Assembly: GCF_000091305.1 (NCBI RefSeq)
Contig: NC_013929.1
Span: 8,122,001-8,186,000 of the forward strand
DNA length: 64,000 nucleotides
Direction of reading: 5' to 3'
Source: Streptomyces scabiei 87.22
Lineage (GTDB): Bacteria > Actinomycetota > Actinomycetes > Streptomycetales > Streptomycetaceae
The notes under the pieces were generated by a model, which saw only the letters and a list, made by a program, of their open reading frames with translations, searched no databases and was not told the origin of the DNA. The position numbers were made by a program, and so were the translations under genes. Every line of letters begins with the position of its first letter. Within the stretch, counting starts at the first letter, position 1. Positions 26,807 through 34,746 of the stretch are shown here, piece after piece.

Positions 26807-26884
26807 GTCATGGATCTCTGTCATGGATGCCCGTCACGGACGTCCGTCATGGATGCCCGTCATGGACGTCCGTCATGGATTTCT
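26807..26884. repeat. Six 13-bp tandem repeats upstream of the carboxylase operon
   Basis: Six copies of a 13-bp unit, consensus GTCATGGAYGYCC, run head to tail in the leader of the operon and end at the palindromic operator. Five of the six copies contain ATGGA on the plus strand. The array may be a binding platform for a regulator or a slippage tract that changes promoter spacing. Confidence 0.85.
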
Positions 26885-26900
26885 GTCGCGCGACAGAAAT
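26879..26900. promoter_or_regulatory. Perfect 22-bp palindrome, likely TetR operator
   Basis: The palindrome has the core CTGTCGCGCGACAG with perfect symmetry over all 22 bp. It lies between the UAAP2 start (26775) and the divergent TetR-family gene (27034), the usual place for an autoregulatory operator. A copy differing at 2 of 22 positions is found at 37034-37055 upstream of an APC permease. Confidence 0.8.
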
Positions 26901-27033
26901 TAGGCGCCGGGCGGGTCGGCACCATGTCCCGTGCGTTGCGGTGCCGTTACCGAGCCCTCACGGGTGTCCGTCTCACCGGCGGGCCGCGTCCGGTCGCCGG
27001 GTCGCGCGGACACCGTGTGCGAGGATCGAACGC

Positions 27034-27669
27034 ATGGGAAGCGCGGGTGGCACCGGTGGGCGGCGGGTCGGCAGGCCCCGGGCCCAGGGGCGGGCGGAGA
27101 GCGGTCTGCCGCCCCGCGACGAACTGCTCGCGGCCGCGGCCGAGTTGTTCACGACGCGGGGCTACGCGGCCACCACCACCCGAGCCGTCGCCGAGCGGGC
27201 CGGGATGCGGCAGGCGTCCATGTACCACTACGTCTCCGGCAAGGAGGAGCTGCTCGCCGAGCTGCTGGAGTCCACCGTCACCCCCTCGCTCGCGTACGCC
27301 CGTGAACTCCTCGCCCGGGACGGCGTCCGTGCCGAGGACCGGCTCCGGGAGCTGTGCCGCGCCGATGTCACCCTCCTGTGCGGCGGCACCCACAATCTCG
27401 GTGGTCTGTATCTCCTCCCGGAGGTCCGCGCCGAACGCTTCGCGGGATTCCACGCCGTACGGGCCGAACTGAAGGACGCCTACCGGCAGCTGATCGCGGC
27501 CACGGCCGCGGGCGGGGTGCTCGCCAAAGGTGAACTGGAGTTGCGGACGGACCTCGTCTTCGGGCTGATCGAGGGAGTCATCCTCGTCCACCGGTCCGAC
27601 CCCGACCGGCCCGTCTCGGTCTTTGCCGAGGCAACGGCGGACGCCGCCCTGCGGATCGTCGGCGTCTGA
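27034..27669 (+). CDS. TetR-family transcriptional regulator
   Basis: The 211-residue protein has a TetR helix-turn-helix (TTRAVAERAGMRQASMYHYVSGKEELLAEL) at about residues 45-75, read here in two parts: TTRAVAERAGMRQ and SMYHYVSGKEELL. The C-terminal half is a ligand-binding domain of the TetR_C type. The ATG is preceded by GAGGA. It is divergent from the carboxylase operon and is the best candidate to bind the palindromes at 26879 and 37034, which would make it the regulator of the nitrogen-scavenging regulon. The effector is unknown; guanidine, urea or a degradation intermediate would fit. Confidence 0.88.
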   Translation: MGSAGGTGGRRVGRPRAQGRAESGLPPRDELLAAAAELFTTRGYAATTTRAVAERAGMRQASMYHYVSGKEELLAELLESTVTPSLAYARELLARDGVRAEDRLRELCRADVTLLCGGTHNLGGLYLLPEVRAERFAGFHAVRAELKDAYRQLIAATAAGGVLAKGELELRTDLVFGLIEGVILVHRSDPDRPVSVFAEATADAALRIVGV

Positions 27670-28015
27670 GCGAGGCGTCCCCGGAGGCCCGTTCCCCGGC
27701 ACCGGTTCACCCTGTCAAGAGGCCGGGCCCGTACGCCCGTACGTCATCACGCACTGTGTGCGAATGATGCCCCAGCGTGTAAATGACCAGAGCGTACTCC
27801 TGTCGCGAGGGTGATTTCAGGCGGTTGCTGAATATGACACAGCGATGATCCGGTCGGACTAAGCTCGCCCGCAGCGCACCGAGTTGAGATGTATTCGGGC
27901 GCTTGTTCCAAAAAATACCGAAGACGCAGTTTGATTCGCGGATGAACCCGAGCAACCTCCGGCAACTCCCCGCAAGTCACCCGACCATCAGCCGAACCGT
28001 CTTTAGAGGGCATAC
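27670..28015. promoter_or_regulatory. Promoter region of the conservon
   Basis: This 346-nt stretch has no gene and is visibly richer in A/T than its surroundings, including an A6 run at about 27910. Such composition fits a promoter region. AGAGGG at 28004 is the ribosome binding site of the following gene. I see no clear operator or riboswitch. Confidence 0.4.
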
Positions 28016-29653
28016 ATGGTGAGTGTTCAATCGCCTCCCGGTGGCCGTGAACTTCCCTACGCACGCTTGCTTCCGCTACCGGCGATACTGATGGCCGCGG
28101 CGACCGGAACCACCGTCCCGCTGGTGACGGGGCCGGTCCGGCTCGCCGTCGGCTTGTGCGGAGCCGCCGCGACGCTCCTGCTCACCGCGGTCGCCGTCCT
28201 CGCGGTGCGCGGCGGCCGTCGCGCGGTCCGGGAACTGCGCGCCGAACAGCAGCGGCGGACCGCGCTCCTCGAACAGCGGATCGCCGCCCACGACCAGGAG
28301 TTCACCCGGCTGGGCAAGGAGATCCTGCCCGCCACGCTGTACCGGCTGCGCACCGGAGAATCCCCCTCAGAGGTGATTCGTCACGTCGTCGACGGTGACA
28401 CCGAGTGGCGCGAACTCCCGGCCTCCCAGCGAGATTTGCTGCGCACCCTGCTCACCATCGTCGACCGCGAGGAAGCGCTGCGGGACTCCTCGCAGCGGTC
28501 CTTCGTGAACATCGCCCGCCGCGTCCAGGCGATCGTCCACCAGCAGAACAACGAACTCCGCGAGATGGAGGAGGACCACGGGCGCAACCCCGAGGTCTTC
28601 GACGACCTGCTGCGCATCGACCACGGCACCGCCCTGATCGGCCGCCTCGCCGACTCCATCGCCGTCCTCGGCGGCGGCCGCCCCGGCCGCGTCTGGTCCC
28701 GGCCCGTCCCGCTGTACAGCGTGCTGCGCGGTGCCATGTCCCGCATCCTGGAGTACCGCCGCATCGAGCTCGACTCGATCGCCAAGGTCAACGTCGACGG
28801 TGTGGGCGTCGAGCCCGTCATCCACGCCTGCGCCGAACTCCTGGACAACGCCACCCGCTACTCGCCGCCCCACACCAAGGTGCACGTCACCGCCGTGGAG
28901 GTGCAGACCGGCATCGCCATCGAGATCGAGGACGGCGGGATCAGCCTCAGCGAGGAGACCCGCGCCAAGGTCGAGGACATGCTCGCCAAGGCCCAGCAGG
29001 GCATCGACATGCAGGAGATGGGCGACACCCCGCGCCTCGGCCTCGCCGTCGTCGGCCGGCTGTCGACCATGTACAACATGCAGATCTCGCTGCGGCCGTC
29101 CGCCTACGGCGGTGTCCGCGCCGTCGTCGTCGTACCGCGCAACCTGCTCACCGAGGAGCCCGCCCCCGGCCTCGCCCACGGCATCGGCGCCGGCGCCGTG
29201 ACGACCATGGACACCGACGGCGTCGAAGGCCCCAACCGCAAGGCCAAGCGCCGCCGCCCGACCACCGGACCGCGCATCCCGAGCTCCGCGGAGGACATGG
29301 GCCAGGGCACGGACGACGACGTTCCCGTCGTCACCGAGTGGACGGCCAACGGCCTGCCGCAGCGCCGCAGCCGGAGCAAGATCCCGCTCAGCCAGCGCTA
29401 CGCCGAGGCCGCCGCCGCGGAGGCCGCGGCCGAGGCCGCCATGGCCGCCGCCCCCGTGTGGCAGGAGCCCGTACCCGAGAAGGAGCAGCCTCCGCCCGGC
29501 ATGTGGGTCGAGGCGTTCATGGCCGGACTCAAGGGCGACCCCGACCCGAACGCCTTCAGGAACCACCCGGACGACCCGAGGCCGTCCACCGCACGCACCG
29601 CGAACACCGAGCCGGCCCGCACCGAGGCCGACGACGAGGGGGACCTCAAGTGA
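28016..29653 (+). CDS. cvnA: Conservon sensor-like histidine kinase CvnA (RarA-like)
   Basis: The 545-residue protein is the membrane component of a conservon signalling set. It has two N-terminal transmembrane segments (about residues 18-65), a helical cytoplasmic region and a kinase-type ATPase domain with the N-box ELLDNATRYSPP and DGG in IEIEDGGISLS. The long C-terminal tail of about 150 residues is charged and disordered. No canonical phosphorylatable H-box is seen; the nearest is the VHQQNNELRE helix. It overlaps cvnB by GTGA. The gene order cvnA-B-C-D-P450 and the helicase upstream recall cvn9/rarA-E of S. coelicolor, which represses aerial growth and antibiotic production. Confidence 0.92.
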   Translation: MVSVQSPPGGRELPYARLLPLPAILMAAATGTTVPLVTGPVRLAVGLCGAAATLLLTAVAVLAVRGGRRAVRELRAEQQRRTALLEQRIAAHDQEFTRLGKEILPATLYRLRTGESPSEVIRHVVDGDTEWRELPASQRDLLRTLLTIVDREEALRDSSQRSFVNIARRVQAIVHQQNNELREMEEDHGRNPEVFDDLLRIDHGTALIGRLADSIAVLGGGRPGRVWSRPVPLYSVLRGAMSRILEYRRIELDSIAKVNVDGVGVEPVIHACAELLDNATRYSPPHTKVHVTAVEVQTGIAIEIEDGGISLSEETRAKVEDMLAKAQQGIDMQEMGDTPRLGLAVVGRLSTMYNMQISLRPSAYGGVRAVVVVPRNLLTEEPAPGLAHGIGAGAVTTMDTDGVEGPNRKAKRRRPTTGPRIPSSAEDMGQGTDDDVPVVTEWTANGLPQRRSRSKIPLSQRYAEAAAAEAAAEAAMAAAPVWQEPVPEKEQPPPGMWVEAFMAGLKGDPDPNAFRNHPDDPRPSTARTANTEPARTEADDEGDLK

Positions 29654-30057
29654 TCCAGCAACGGGCCAATTTCGACTGGCTGCTGAAGGATCTGGCCGAC
29701 GGCGTACCCGGCATCCAGCAGATCGTCGTGCTCTCCGCCGACGGCCTGCGGATCGCCCGCCACGGCGGCGACCCGGACGCCGCCGACCGGGTCGCCGCGG
29801 CGTGCGCGGGACTGCAGAGCCTGGCCGGCGCCGTGGCCGGTGAGATCCCGCAGAGCGACGGCCACATGCGGATGGTCATCATCGAGATCAACGGCGGCTA
29901 CTTCTACATGATGGCCGCCGGCTCCAACGCCTATCTCGCGGTGCTCGCCAACGAGGTCGCCGAACCCGGACTGATGAGCAACCGCATGCGCGACCTCGTC
30001 GACCGCATCGGCTCCCACCTCACCAGTCCGCCCCGGCGGAACGGCCAGACCGTATGA
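29650..30057 (+). CDS. cvnB: Conservon roadblock/LC7-domain protein CvnB
   Basis: The 135-residue protein has a roadblock/LC7 fold (DWLLKDLADGVPGIQQIVVLSADG...), the family that works as GTPase-activating or scaffold partner of small MglA-like GTPases. In conservons it is thought to join CvnA and the GTPase CvnD in a membrane complex. The GTG start overlaps the stop of cvnA and its own stop overlaps the start of cvnC, so translation is coupled throughout. Confidence 0.93.
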   Translation: MIQQRANFDWLLKDLADGVPGIQQIVVLSADGLRIARHGGDPDAADRVAAACAGLQSLAGAVAGEIPQSDGHMRMVIIEINGGYFYMMAAGSNAYLAVLANEVAEPGLMSNRMRDLVDRIGSHLTSPPRRNGQTV

Positions 30058-30470
30058 CGCCTCCGCGTCGCCAACGGCGCCAGCCCCAGCACGAACCGCC
30101 GCCTCCGCCGCCGCCCGAGGACGGTCCCCCGAGCGGGGCGGGGGAGCGCCGGGCCCCCGAGCGGCTCTACATCCTCACCGGCGAGGACGGCGAACGGGCC
30201 CCGATCGACCTCGTCACGTTGATCGTGGCGCGCGCCGACCCGCCGCCGTCCGCCGCCCCGGAGCAGTCCGCGCTGCTGCGGATCTGCGAGGCACCTCTGT
30301 CCGTGGCCGAGATCTCGGCCTACCTCAACCTGCCGATCAGCGTGGTGACCGTCCTGCTCACCGAGCTGCTGACGGCCGAACTGGTCCAGGCACGCGCACC
30401 GGTCGTCCGGCAGGCGCGGGCCGACCGTTCCCTCCTCGAAGCGGTGATGCATGGACTTCAAAAGCTCTGA
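30054..30470 (+). CDS. cvnC: Conservon DUF742 protein CvnC
   Basis: The 138-residue DUF742 protein has a proline-rich N-terminus (residues 1-30, including PPPPPPP) and a winged-helix-like core with LLRICEAPLSVAEISAYLNLPISV and the conserved LEAVMHGLQKL end. Its biochemical role is unknown; it belongs to the conservon complex. It overlaps cvnB by ATGA and cvnD by 20 nt, so all four proteins are made in fixed proportion. Confidence 0.92.
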   Translation: MTPPRRQRRQPQHEPPPPPPPEDGPPSGAGERRAPERLYILTGEDGERAPIDLVTLIVARADPPPSAAPEQSALLRICEAPLSVAEISAYLNLPISVVTVLLTELLTAELVQARAPVVRQARADRSLLEAVMHGLQKL

Positions 30471-31074
30471 CACCATCACGGGTCCACGGACCGAGGACCA
30501 CCTGCCGCACACCGCGCAGGCCGCGGCGAAGATCGTGATCGTGGGCGGTTTCGGCGTCGGCAAGACGACCATGGTGGGGTCCGTCAGCGAGATCAGGCCG
30601 CTGACGACCGAGGAGACCATGACGCAGGCCGGTGTCGGCGTCGACGACAACTACGGCTCCAAGTCCAAGACGGCCACCACCGTGGCCATGGACTTCGGCC
30701 GCATCAGCATCACCGACGAGCTGGTGCTGTACCTGTTCGGCACCCCCGGCCAGGAGCGCTTCTGGTTCCTGTGGAACGGCCTGTTCGAGGGTGCCCTGGG
30801 CGCCGTCGTCCTGGTCGACACGCGGCGGCTGGAGGTCAGCTTCGACGTCATGGGCCGCCTGGAGGAGCGGGACGTGCCCTTCGTCGTGGCGGTCAACGAC
30901 TTCCCCGACGCGCCGCGCTACGCCCTCGACGAACTGCGTCAGGCCCTCGACCTGGCCCCGGAGATCCCGATCATCCGCTGCGACGCGCGCCGCCGGGCGT
31001 CCAGCCGGGACGTCCTGATGACCCTCACGACCTTCCTGCACTCCCTGGCGATGTCGGGGGCGGCGTCGGCATGA
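30451..31074 (+). CDS. cvnD: Conservon small GTPase CvnD
   Basis: The 207-residue protein is a Ras/MglA-like GTPase. The P-loop GGFGVGKTTMVG lies at about residues 32-43, the G3-like motif is LFGTPGQERF and the G4-like motif is VAVNDFPDAP, in which the usual NKxD is NDFP, a conservon-type deviation. It is expected to cycle under control of CvnA/CvnB and signal to the downstream P450 or other targets. It ends in ATGA, which opens a 48-codon ORF before the P450 gene. Confidence 0.93.
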   Translation: MDFKSSDTITGPRTEDHLPHTAQAAAKIVIVGGFGVGKTTMVGSVSEIRPLTTEETMTQAGVGVDDNYGSKSKTATTVAMDFGRISITDELVLYLFGTPGQERFWFLWNGLFEGALGAVVLVDTRRLEVSFDVMGRLEERDVPFVVAVNDFPDAPRYALDELRQALDLAPEIPIIRCDARRRASSRDVLMTLTTFLHSLAMSGAASA

Positions 31075-31217
31075 CTCGCGCCCGATCCCCGTACGCCCCG
31101 TACATCCCAGGCATCTCTTACGCCCCGTACGAACCGTGCACGCCGTACGCCCCCGGCGGCCTTCCCGACACAGACACCGGATCCACCTCAGCTCGGAGCG
31201 ATCACCGTGACGCCTGA
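31071..31217 (+). CDS. Possible 48-residue Tyr/Pro-rich peptide
   Basis: An ATG overlapping the cvnD stop codon (ATGA) opens a 48-codon ORF that ends 11 nt inside the P450 gene. The product has a repeated aromatic pattern: SPYAPYIPG, SYAPYEPCTPYAP. Its coupling to cvnD and overlap with the P450 start would let ribosomes travel through the whole operon. There is no homology I recognise, and the repeats could equally be non-coding spacer; treat as a hypothesis. Confidence 0.3.
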   Translation: MTRARSPYAPYIPGISYAPYEPCTPYAPGGLPDTDTGSTSARSDHRDA

Positions 31218-32676
31218 ATCACACTCCCTCACCGGCACGGACGACCCCACCCTCGGGCCGCCCCCCGGCTGCCCCGCCCACGGCACGGGCCCCGGCGGGA
31301 TCCGCCGCCTCTACGGCCCCGAGGCGGAGGACCTGGGAGCCGTGTACGAGAAGCTCCGCGCGGAGCACGGCCCGGTGGCTCCGGCCCTGCTCCACGACGA
31401 CGTGCCGATCTGGGTGGTGCTCGGGCACGGGGAGAACATGCACATGGTGAGTACGCCGTCGCAGTACTCCCGAGACACCCGTCTGTGGAACAAGCTCCAG
31501 GACGGCACGTTCAAGCCCGACAACCCGCTGATGCCGCACATCGCGTGGCAGCCCATCTGCTGCCACGCCGAGGGCGACGAGCATCTGCGGCTGCGCGGCG
31601 CGGTCACCGGGGCCATGTCGACGATCAACTTCCGGGGCATCCGGCGCAGCATCAACCGCTACACCCAGCAACTCGTCAACGAGTTCTGCGAGGAGGGCGA
31701 GGCGGATCTGGTCGGCCAGTTCGCCGAGCATCTGCCGATGGCGGTGATGTGCGAGATCCTCGGCATGGCCGAGGAGTACAACGACCAGATCGTGCACGCC
31801 GCCCGGGACATGCTCAAGGGCACCGAGACCGCGATCGCCAGCAACGCCTACATCATGGAAGCCCTCATGCGGCTCACCGTGCGCCGCAGGGCCGAGCCGC
31901 AGGAGGACTTCACCAGCCACCTGATCAACCACCCGGCGCGGCTCACCGACGAGGAGGTGGGCCAGCACCTGCGGGTCGTGCTCATCGCCGCCTACGAGGC
32001 CACCACCAACCTGCTCGCCAACGTGCTGCGCGTGGTGCTGACCAACCCCGGATTCCGTGCCCAGCTGAAGGGCGGCCAGATGACCGTGCCCGAGGCGGTC
32101 GAGCAGTCCCTGTGGGACGAGCCGCCGTTCAGCACGCAGCTCGCCTACTTCGCCAAGCAGGACACGGAGCTGGGCGGTCAGCGTGTGCGCAAGGGCGACG
32201 GTCTGCTGTTCGGCATCGCGCCCGGCAACGTCGATCCGCGGGTGCGGCCCGACCTCACCGCCAACATGCAGGGCAACCGGTCGCACCTCGCCTTCGGCGG
32301 CGGCCCGCACGAGTGCCCCGGCCAGGACACCGGCCGTGCCATCGCCGACGTCGGCGTCGACGCGCTGCTGGCACGTCTCCCCGACATCCGGCTCAACTGC
32401 GAGGAGAGCGAACTGCGCTGGCGGGCCTCCATCTCGACCCGGCACCTGGTCAGGCTCCCGGTGCGCTTCGAGCCCAAGGAGCGGGAGGCTCTCGAACTGC
32501 GGCCCGTCGGCCGCCCGGTGCCGGCGCAGCGCGAGGGCCGGCAGACCGTCACCCCGGACACCCCGCTCCAGGCCGCCTCCCCCGAGCCCCGGCCGGCGAC
32601 ACCGGCCCCGGATGCGGAACCGAAGGGCCGTCCCGGTCTCCTGCGCCGCGCGCTGCGGTGGTTGAGCGGCCGCTAG
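31207..32676 (+). CDS. Conservon cytochrome P450 (CYP157-like, RarE-like)
   Basis: The 489-residue P450 has the haem-binding segment FGGGPHECPGQ with ligand Cys370. Two normally conserved motifs deviate. The K-helix ExxR is EQSLW, the replacement known from the Streptomyces CYP157 family. The I-helix reads AAYEATTN, so the oxygen-activating Thr after the acidic residue is Ala. The C-terminal 70 residues are Pro-rich and basic, ending RRALRWLSGR. As the fifth gene of the conservon it may act in signalling or on an unknown small molecule. Its stop codon overlaps that of the convergent pseudouridine synthase gene. Confidence 0.9.
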   Translation: MTPESHSLTGTDDPTLGPPPGCPAHGTGPGGIRRLYGPEAEDLGAVYEKLRAEHGPVAPALLHDDVPIWVVLGHGENMHMVSTPSQYSRDTRLWNKLQDGTFKPDNPLMPHIAWQPICCHAEGDEHLRLRGAVTGAMSTINFRGIRRSINRYTQQLVNEFCEEGEADLVGQFAEHLPMAVMCEILGMAEEYNDQIVHAARDMLKGTETAIASNAYIMEALMRLTVRRRAEPQEDFTSHLINHPARLTDEEVGQHLRVVLIAAYEATTNLLANVLRVVLTNPGFRAQLKGGQMTVPEAVEQSLWDEPPFSTQLAYFAKQDTELGGQRVRKGDGLLFGIAPGNVDPRVRPDLTANMQGNRSHLAFGGGPHECPGQDTGRAIADVGVDALLARLPDIRLNCEESELRWRASISTRHLVRLPVRFEPKEREALELRPVGRPVPAQREGRQTVTPDTPLQAASPEPRPATPAPDAEPKGRPGLLRRALRWLSGR

Positions 32677-33650
32677 GAGATGCCGTCAGGCCTGGTCCTC
32701 GGGGCCGGTTCGGCCCACGTCTCGTACGACGACCAGGCCTGCAGCACCCTCCCGCTCACGAACCGGTGGGCGAGCCCCGTGACCGGATCGGTGAACTCCA
32801 GCGCGCGTGCCAGCAGTTGCAGCGGGCGCCGGAAGTCGCCGGGCGGCACGGGGTCCCGCACCAGCGGATACAGCGGATCGCCGAGAATCGGCAGGCCCAA
32901 CGACGCCATGTGCGCCCGCAGCTGGTGTGTCTGCCCGGTGCGGGGCAGCAGCCGGTAACGAGCCGGTCCGCCCGCCCGCCGGTCCAGCAGTTCCACACCG
33001 CTCACGGCATTGGGTTCGCCCTCCACCTCGCGGGCCGCCATCACCCCGCGCTCCTTCACGATCCGGCTGCGTACGGTGCACGGCAGGACGACCGACGGGT
33101 CGTACGGGGCGACGGCCTCGTACTCCTTGGTGACGAGCCGGTCGCGGAACAGCGACTGGTACGCGCCGCGTTCCCCGGGGCGGACGGTGAACAACACCAG
33201 TCCGGCGGTGAGCCGGTCCAGACGGTGGGCGGCGCTCAGCGTGGGCACCGCCAGCTCCCGGCGCAGCCGGGCGAGTGCCGTCTCCGTGATGTGGCTGCCC
33301 CGCGGTGTGGTGGCCAGGAAGTGCGGTTTGTCGACGACGACGATGTGGTCGTCGCGGTACACGATGTCCAACGGGAAGGGGACCGGCACCTCGTGCGGGA
33401 GGTCCCGGTGGAACCACACCGACATGCCGGGTACGTACGCCCTCTCGCGTGACACCGCGCGTCCGTCGGCGTCCACGATCAGTCCCGCGTCGAGCATGCC
33501 GTCGATCACCCCGGCCCCGGCCGCGAGGCGTTCCACGAGGTGATCGCGCACGGTCGCCCACGCGGACCCCTGCGGCAGCCTGACCCGCACGGGGTCGATA
33601 CCGTCGCGCTGCGGCAGGGGCGCGGGGGGAGCCGGGCTTCTGCGTCTCAT
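32673..33650 (-). CDS. RluA-family pseudouridine synthase
   Basis: This 325-residue enzyme isomerises uridines in rRNA or tRNA. The catalytic motif is HRLDRLTAGLVLF with the nucleophilic Asp, preceded by VVVDKPHFLATTP and followed by GRTHQLR-like RTGQTHQLRAHMASLGLPILGD, read in parts. No S4 domain is obvious, although the N-terminal 90 residues may be a diverged one. The ATG at 33650 is preferred over a TTG 9 nt upstream. Its stop (CTA on the plus strand) overlaps the P450 stop in CTAG. The target nucleotide cannot be inferred. Confidence 0.92.
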   Translation of the reverse strand: MRRRSPAPPAPLPQRDGIDPVRVRLPQGSAWATVRDHLVERLAAGAGVIDGMLDAGLIVDADGRAVSRERAYVPGMSVWFHRDLPHEVPVPFPLDIVYRDDHIVVVDKPHFLATTPRGSHITETALARLRRELAVPTLSAAHRLDRLTAGLVLFTVRPGERGAYQSLFRDRLVTKEYEAVAPYDPSVVLPCTVRSRIVKERGVMAAREVEGEPNAVSGVELLDRRAGGPARYRLLPRTGQTHQLRAHMASLGLPILGDPLYPLVRDPVPPGDFRRPLQLLARALEFTDPVTGLAHRFVSGRVLQAWSSYETWAEPAPRTRPDGIS

Positions 33651-33729
33651 CACGATCAAGCGTACGGGGACGGCCGGCCGGAGGGCCGACGGTCCCCGTC
33701 ACGGTCCCGCGGTCGTGTGCCGTACCGGG

Positions 33730-34746
33730 TCAGGCGGCGCACCGGTATCGGTCGGTGTCCTCGTGCCAGTGGTAGGAGCCCGCCGCCCAGCCCTGGATGG
33801 CACGGGCGTGGCGGAGCACGGCGCGCTGGGTGTGCTGGCTGGTGCGCAGATCGTGCAGTGTTTGCGGAAGGTCCGTCCTGACCGTCTCGTCCAGGGTCCT
33901 GACCCGGCCGGTCAGGATGCGGTTGACGAACGAGACCGCCTCATGGAGCGGCAGGCCGTGCAGTTCCTGCGTCACGCGGACGATGTTGTTCCTGGCGACA
34001 CCCTCACGGACCTCCTTGGGGTAGGACACGATGTCGTTGTGCAGATCGACGGTGTCACGGAACGCGTCGGTCAGGACGCGGAACGAGCGGGTCGCGCGGA
34101 TGTCCTCGGTGATCTCCCAGCCGAGCGAGTGCTCCATCAGCAGCGCGCTGCAGCCGGCCGCGCCGTAGTCGCGTCGCATCTCCGTCTGCTCTATGACGTC
34201 GGGGTACCGCTGTCGTGTGAGGTTCTCCGTCTCCCACAGCGACGCCTGGAGGAACTGCCGTACGGACCTGGTGTAGAGGAACTGCCACGCGAGCGAGGCC
34301 GAAGGTGCCGTACGGCGCCACAGGTCCGACAAGGCGTGTTCCAACGGTTCCTTCGGGACCGGTCCCGCGCCGGCGGGGTGTGTCCCGACCGGGAGGAAGT
34401 CCATCAGCCGCTCGATGCGGTCCAGGATCTGCTCCCGCTTGCCGAGGGCCTCGCACCAGGGCAGAAAGATGTCGTCCAGGCACCAGATCACGCTGTGCCA
34501 GCTGGACAGCAACTCCAGCTCGCGGGCGGAGGTGTGGGGATAGGTCAAGGCCGTGAAGCGGGTGAAGTCCGCCCGGTCGAAGGTTTCGGCACTCCACCCG
34601 CCGTGGTGCGATTCGGTGTGCTGCGGCTCGAGTAATCCCATGGAGTGCGCCCAGGCGCGAACGCGCGGACGGACCTCCCGCAGATGAGGGTTCACCCGGG
34701 CCTGGAACGGCATGTAGAACGAGGGTATCTGGAAGGTGTCCGCCAC
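33730..34746 (-). CDS. Class I terpene cyclase with atypical Asp-rich motif
   Basis: The 338-residue protein starts MADTFQIPSFYMPFQARVNP, like germacradienol-type bacterial sesquiterpene cyclases. The GTG at 34746 has GGAGG 5 nt upstream. The NSE metal-binding triad is intact (N237, S241, E245 in NDIVSYPKE) and the C-terminal Arg-Tyr pair is R333-Y334. The first motif is D91-D92-I-F-L-P, so the third acidic residue of DDxxE/D-type motifs is missing, replaced by Pro. The enzyme should cyclise a prenyl diphosphate, probably farnesyl diphosphate, to a hydrocarbon or alcohol that cannot be predicted. There is no prenyltransferase or adjacent co-directional P450. Confidence 0.87.
   Translation of the reverse strand: MADTFQIPSFYMPFQARVNPHLREVRPRVRAWAHSMGLLEPQHTESHHGGWSAETFDRADFTRFTALTYPHTSARELELLSSWHSVIWCLDDIFLPWCEALGKREQILDRIERLMDFLPVGTHPAGAGPVPKEPLEHALSDLWRRTAPSASLAWQFLYTRSVRQFLQASLWETENLTRQRYPDVIEQTEMRRDYGAAGCSALLMEHSLGWEITEDIRATRSFRVLTDAFRDTVDLHNDIVSYPKEVREGVARNNIVRVTQELHGLPLHEAVSFVNRILTGRVRTLDETVRTDLPQTLHDLRTSQHTQRAVLRHARAIQGWAAGSYHWHEDTDRYRCAA

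Noticed and set aside
30771-31070. Upstream extension of the 48-codon ORF inside cvnD
   Set aside because: This frame overlaps cvnD out of frame and has no conserved features; only the part after the ATGA is considered.
32673-34746. Terpene biosynthetic gene cluster made of P450, pseudouridine synthase and cyclase
   Set aside because: The P450 belongs to the conservon on the opposite strand, the pseudouridine synthase is an RNA enzyme, and no prenyltransferase is present.
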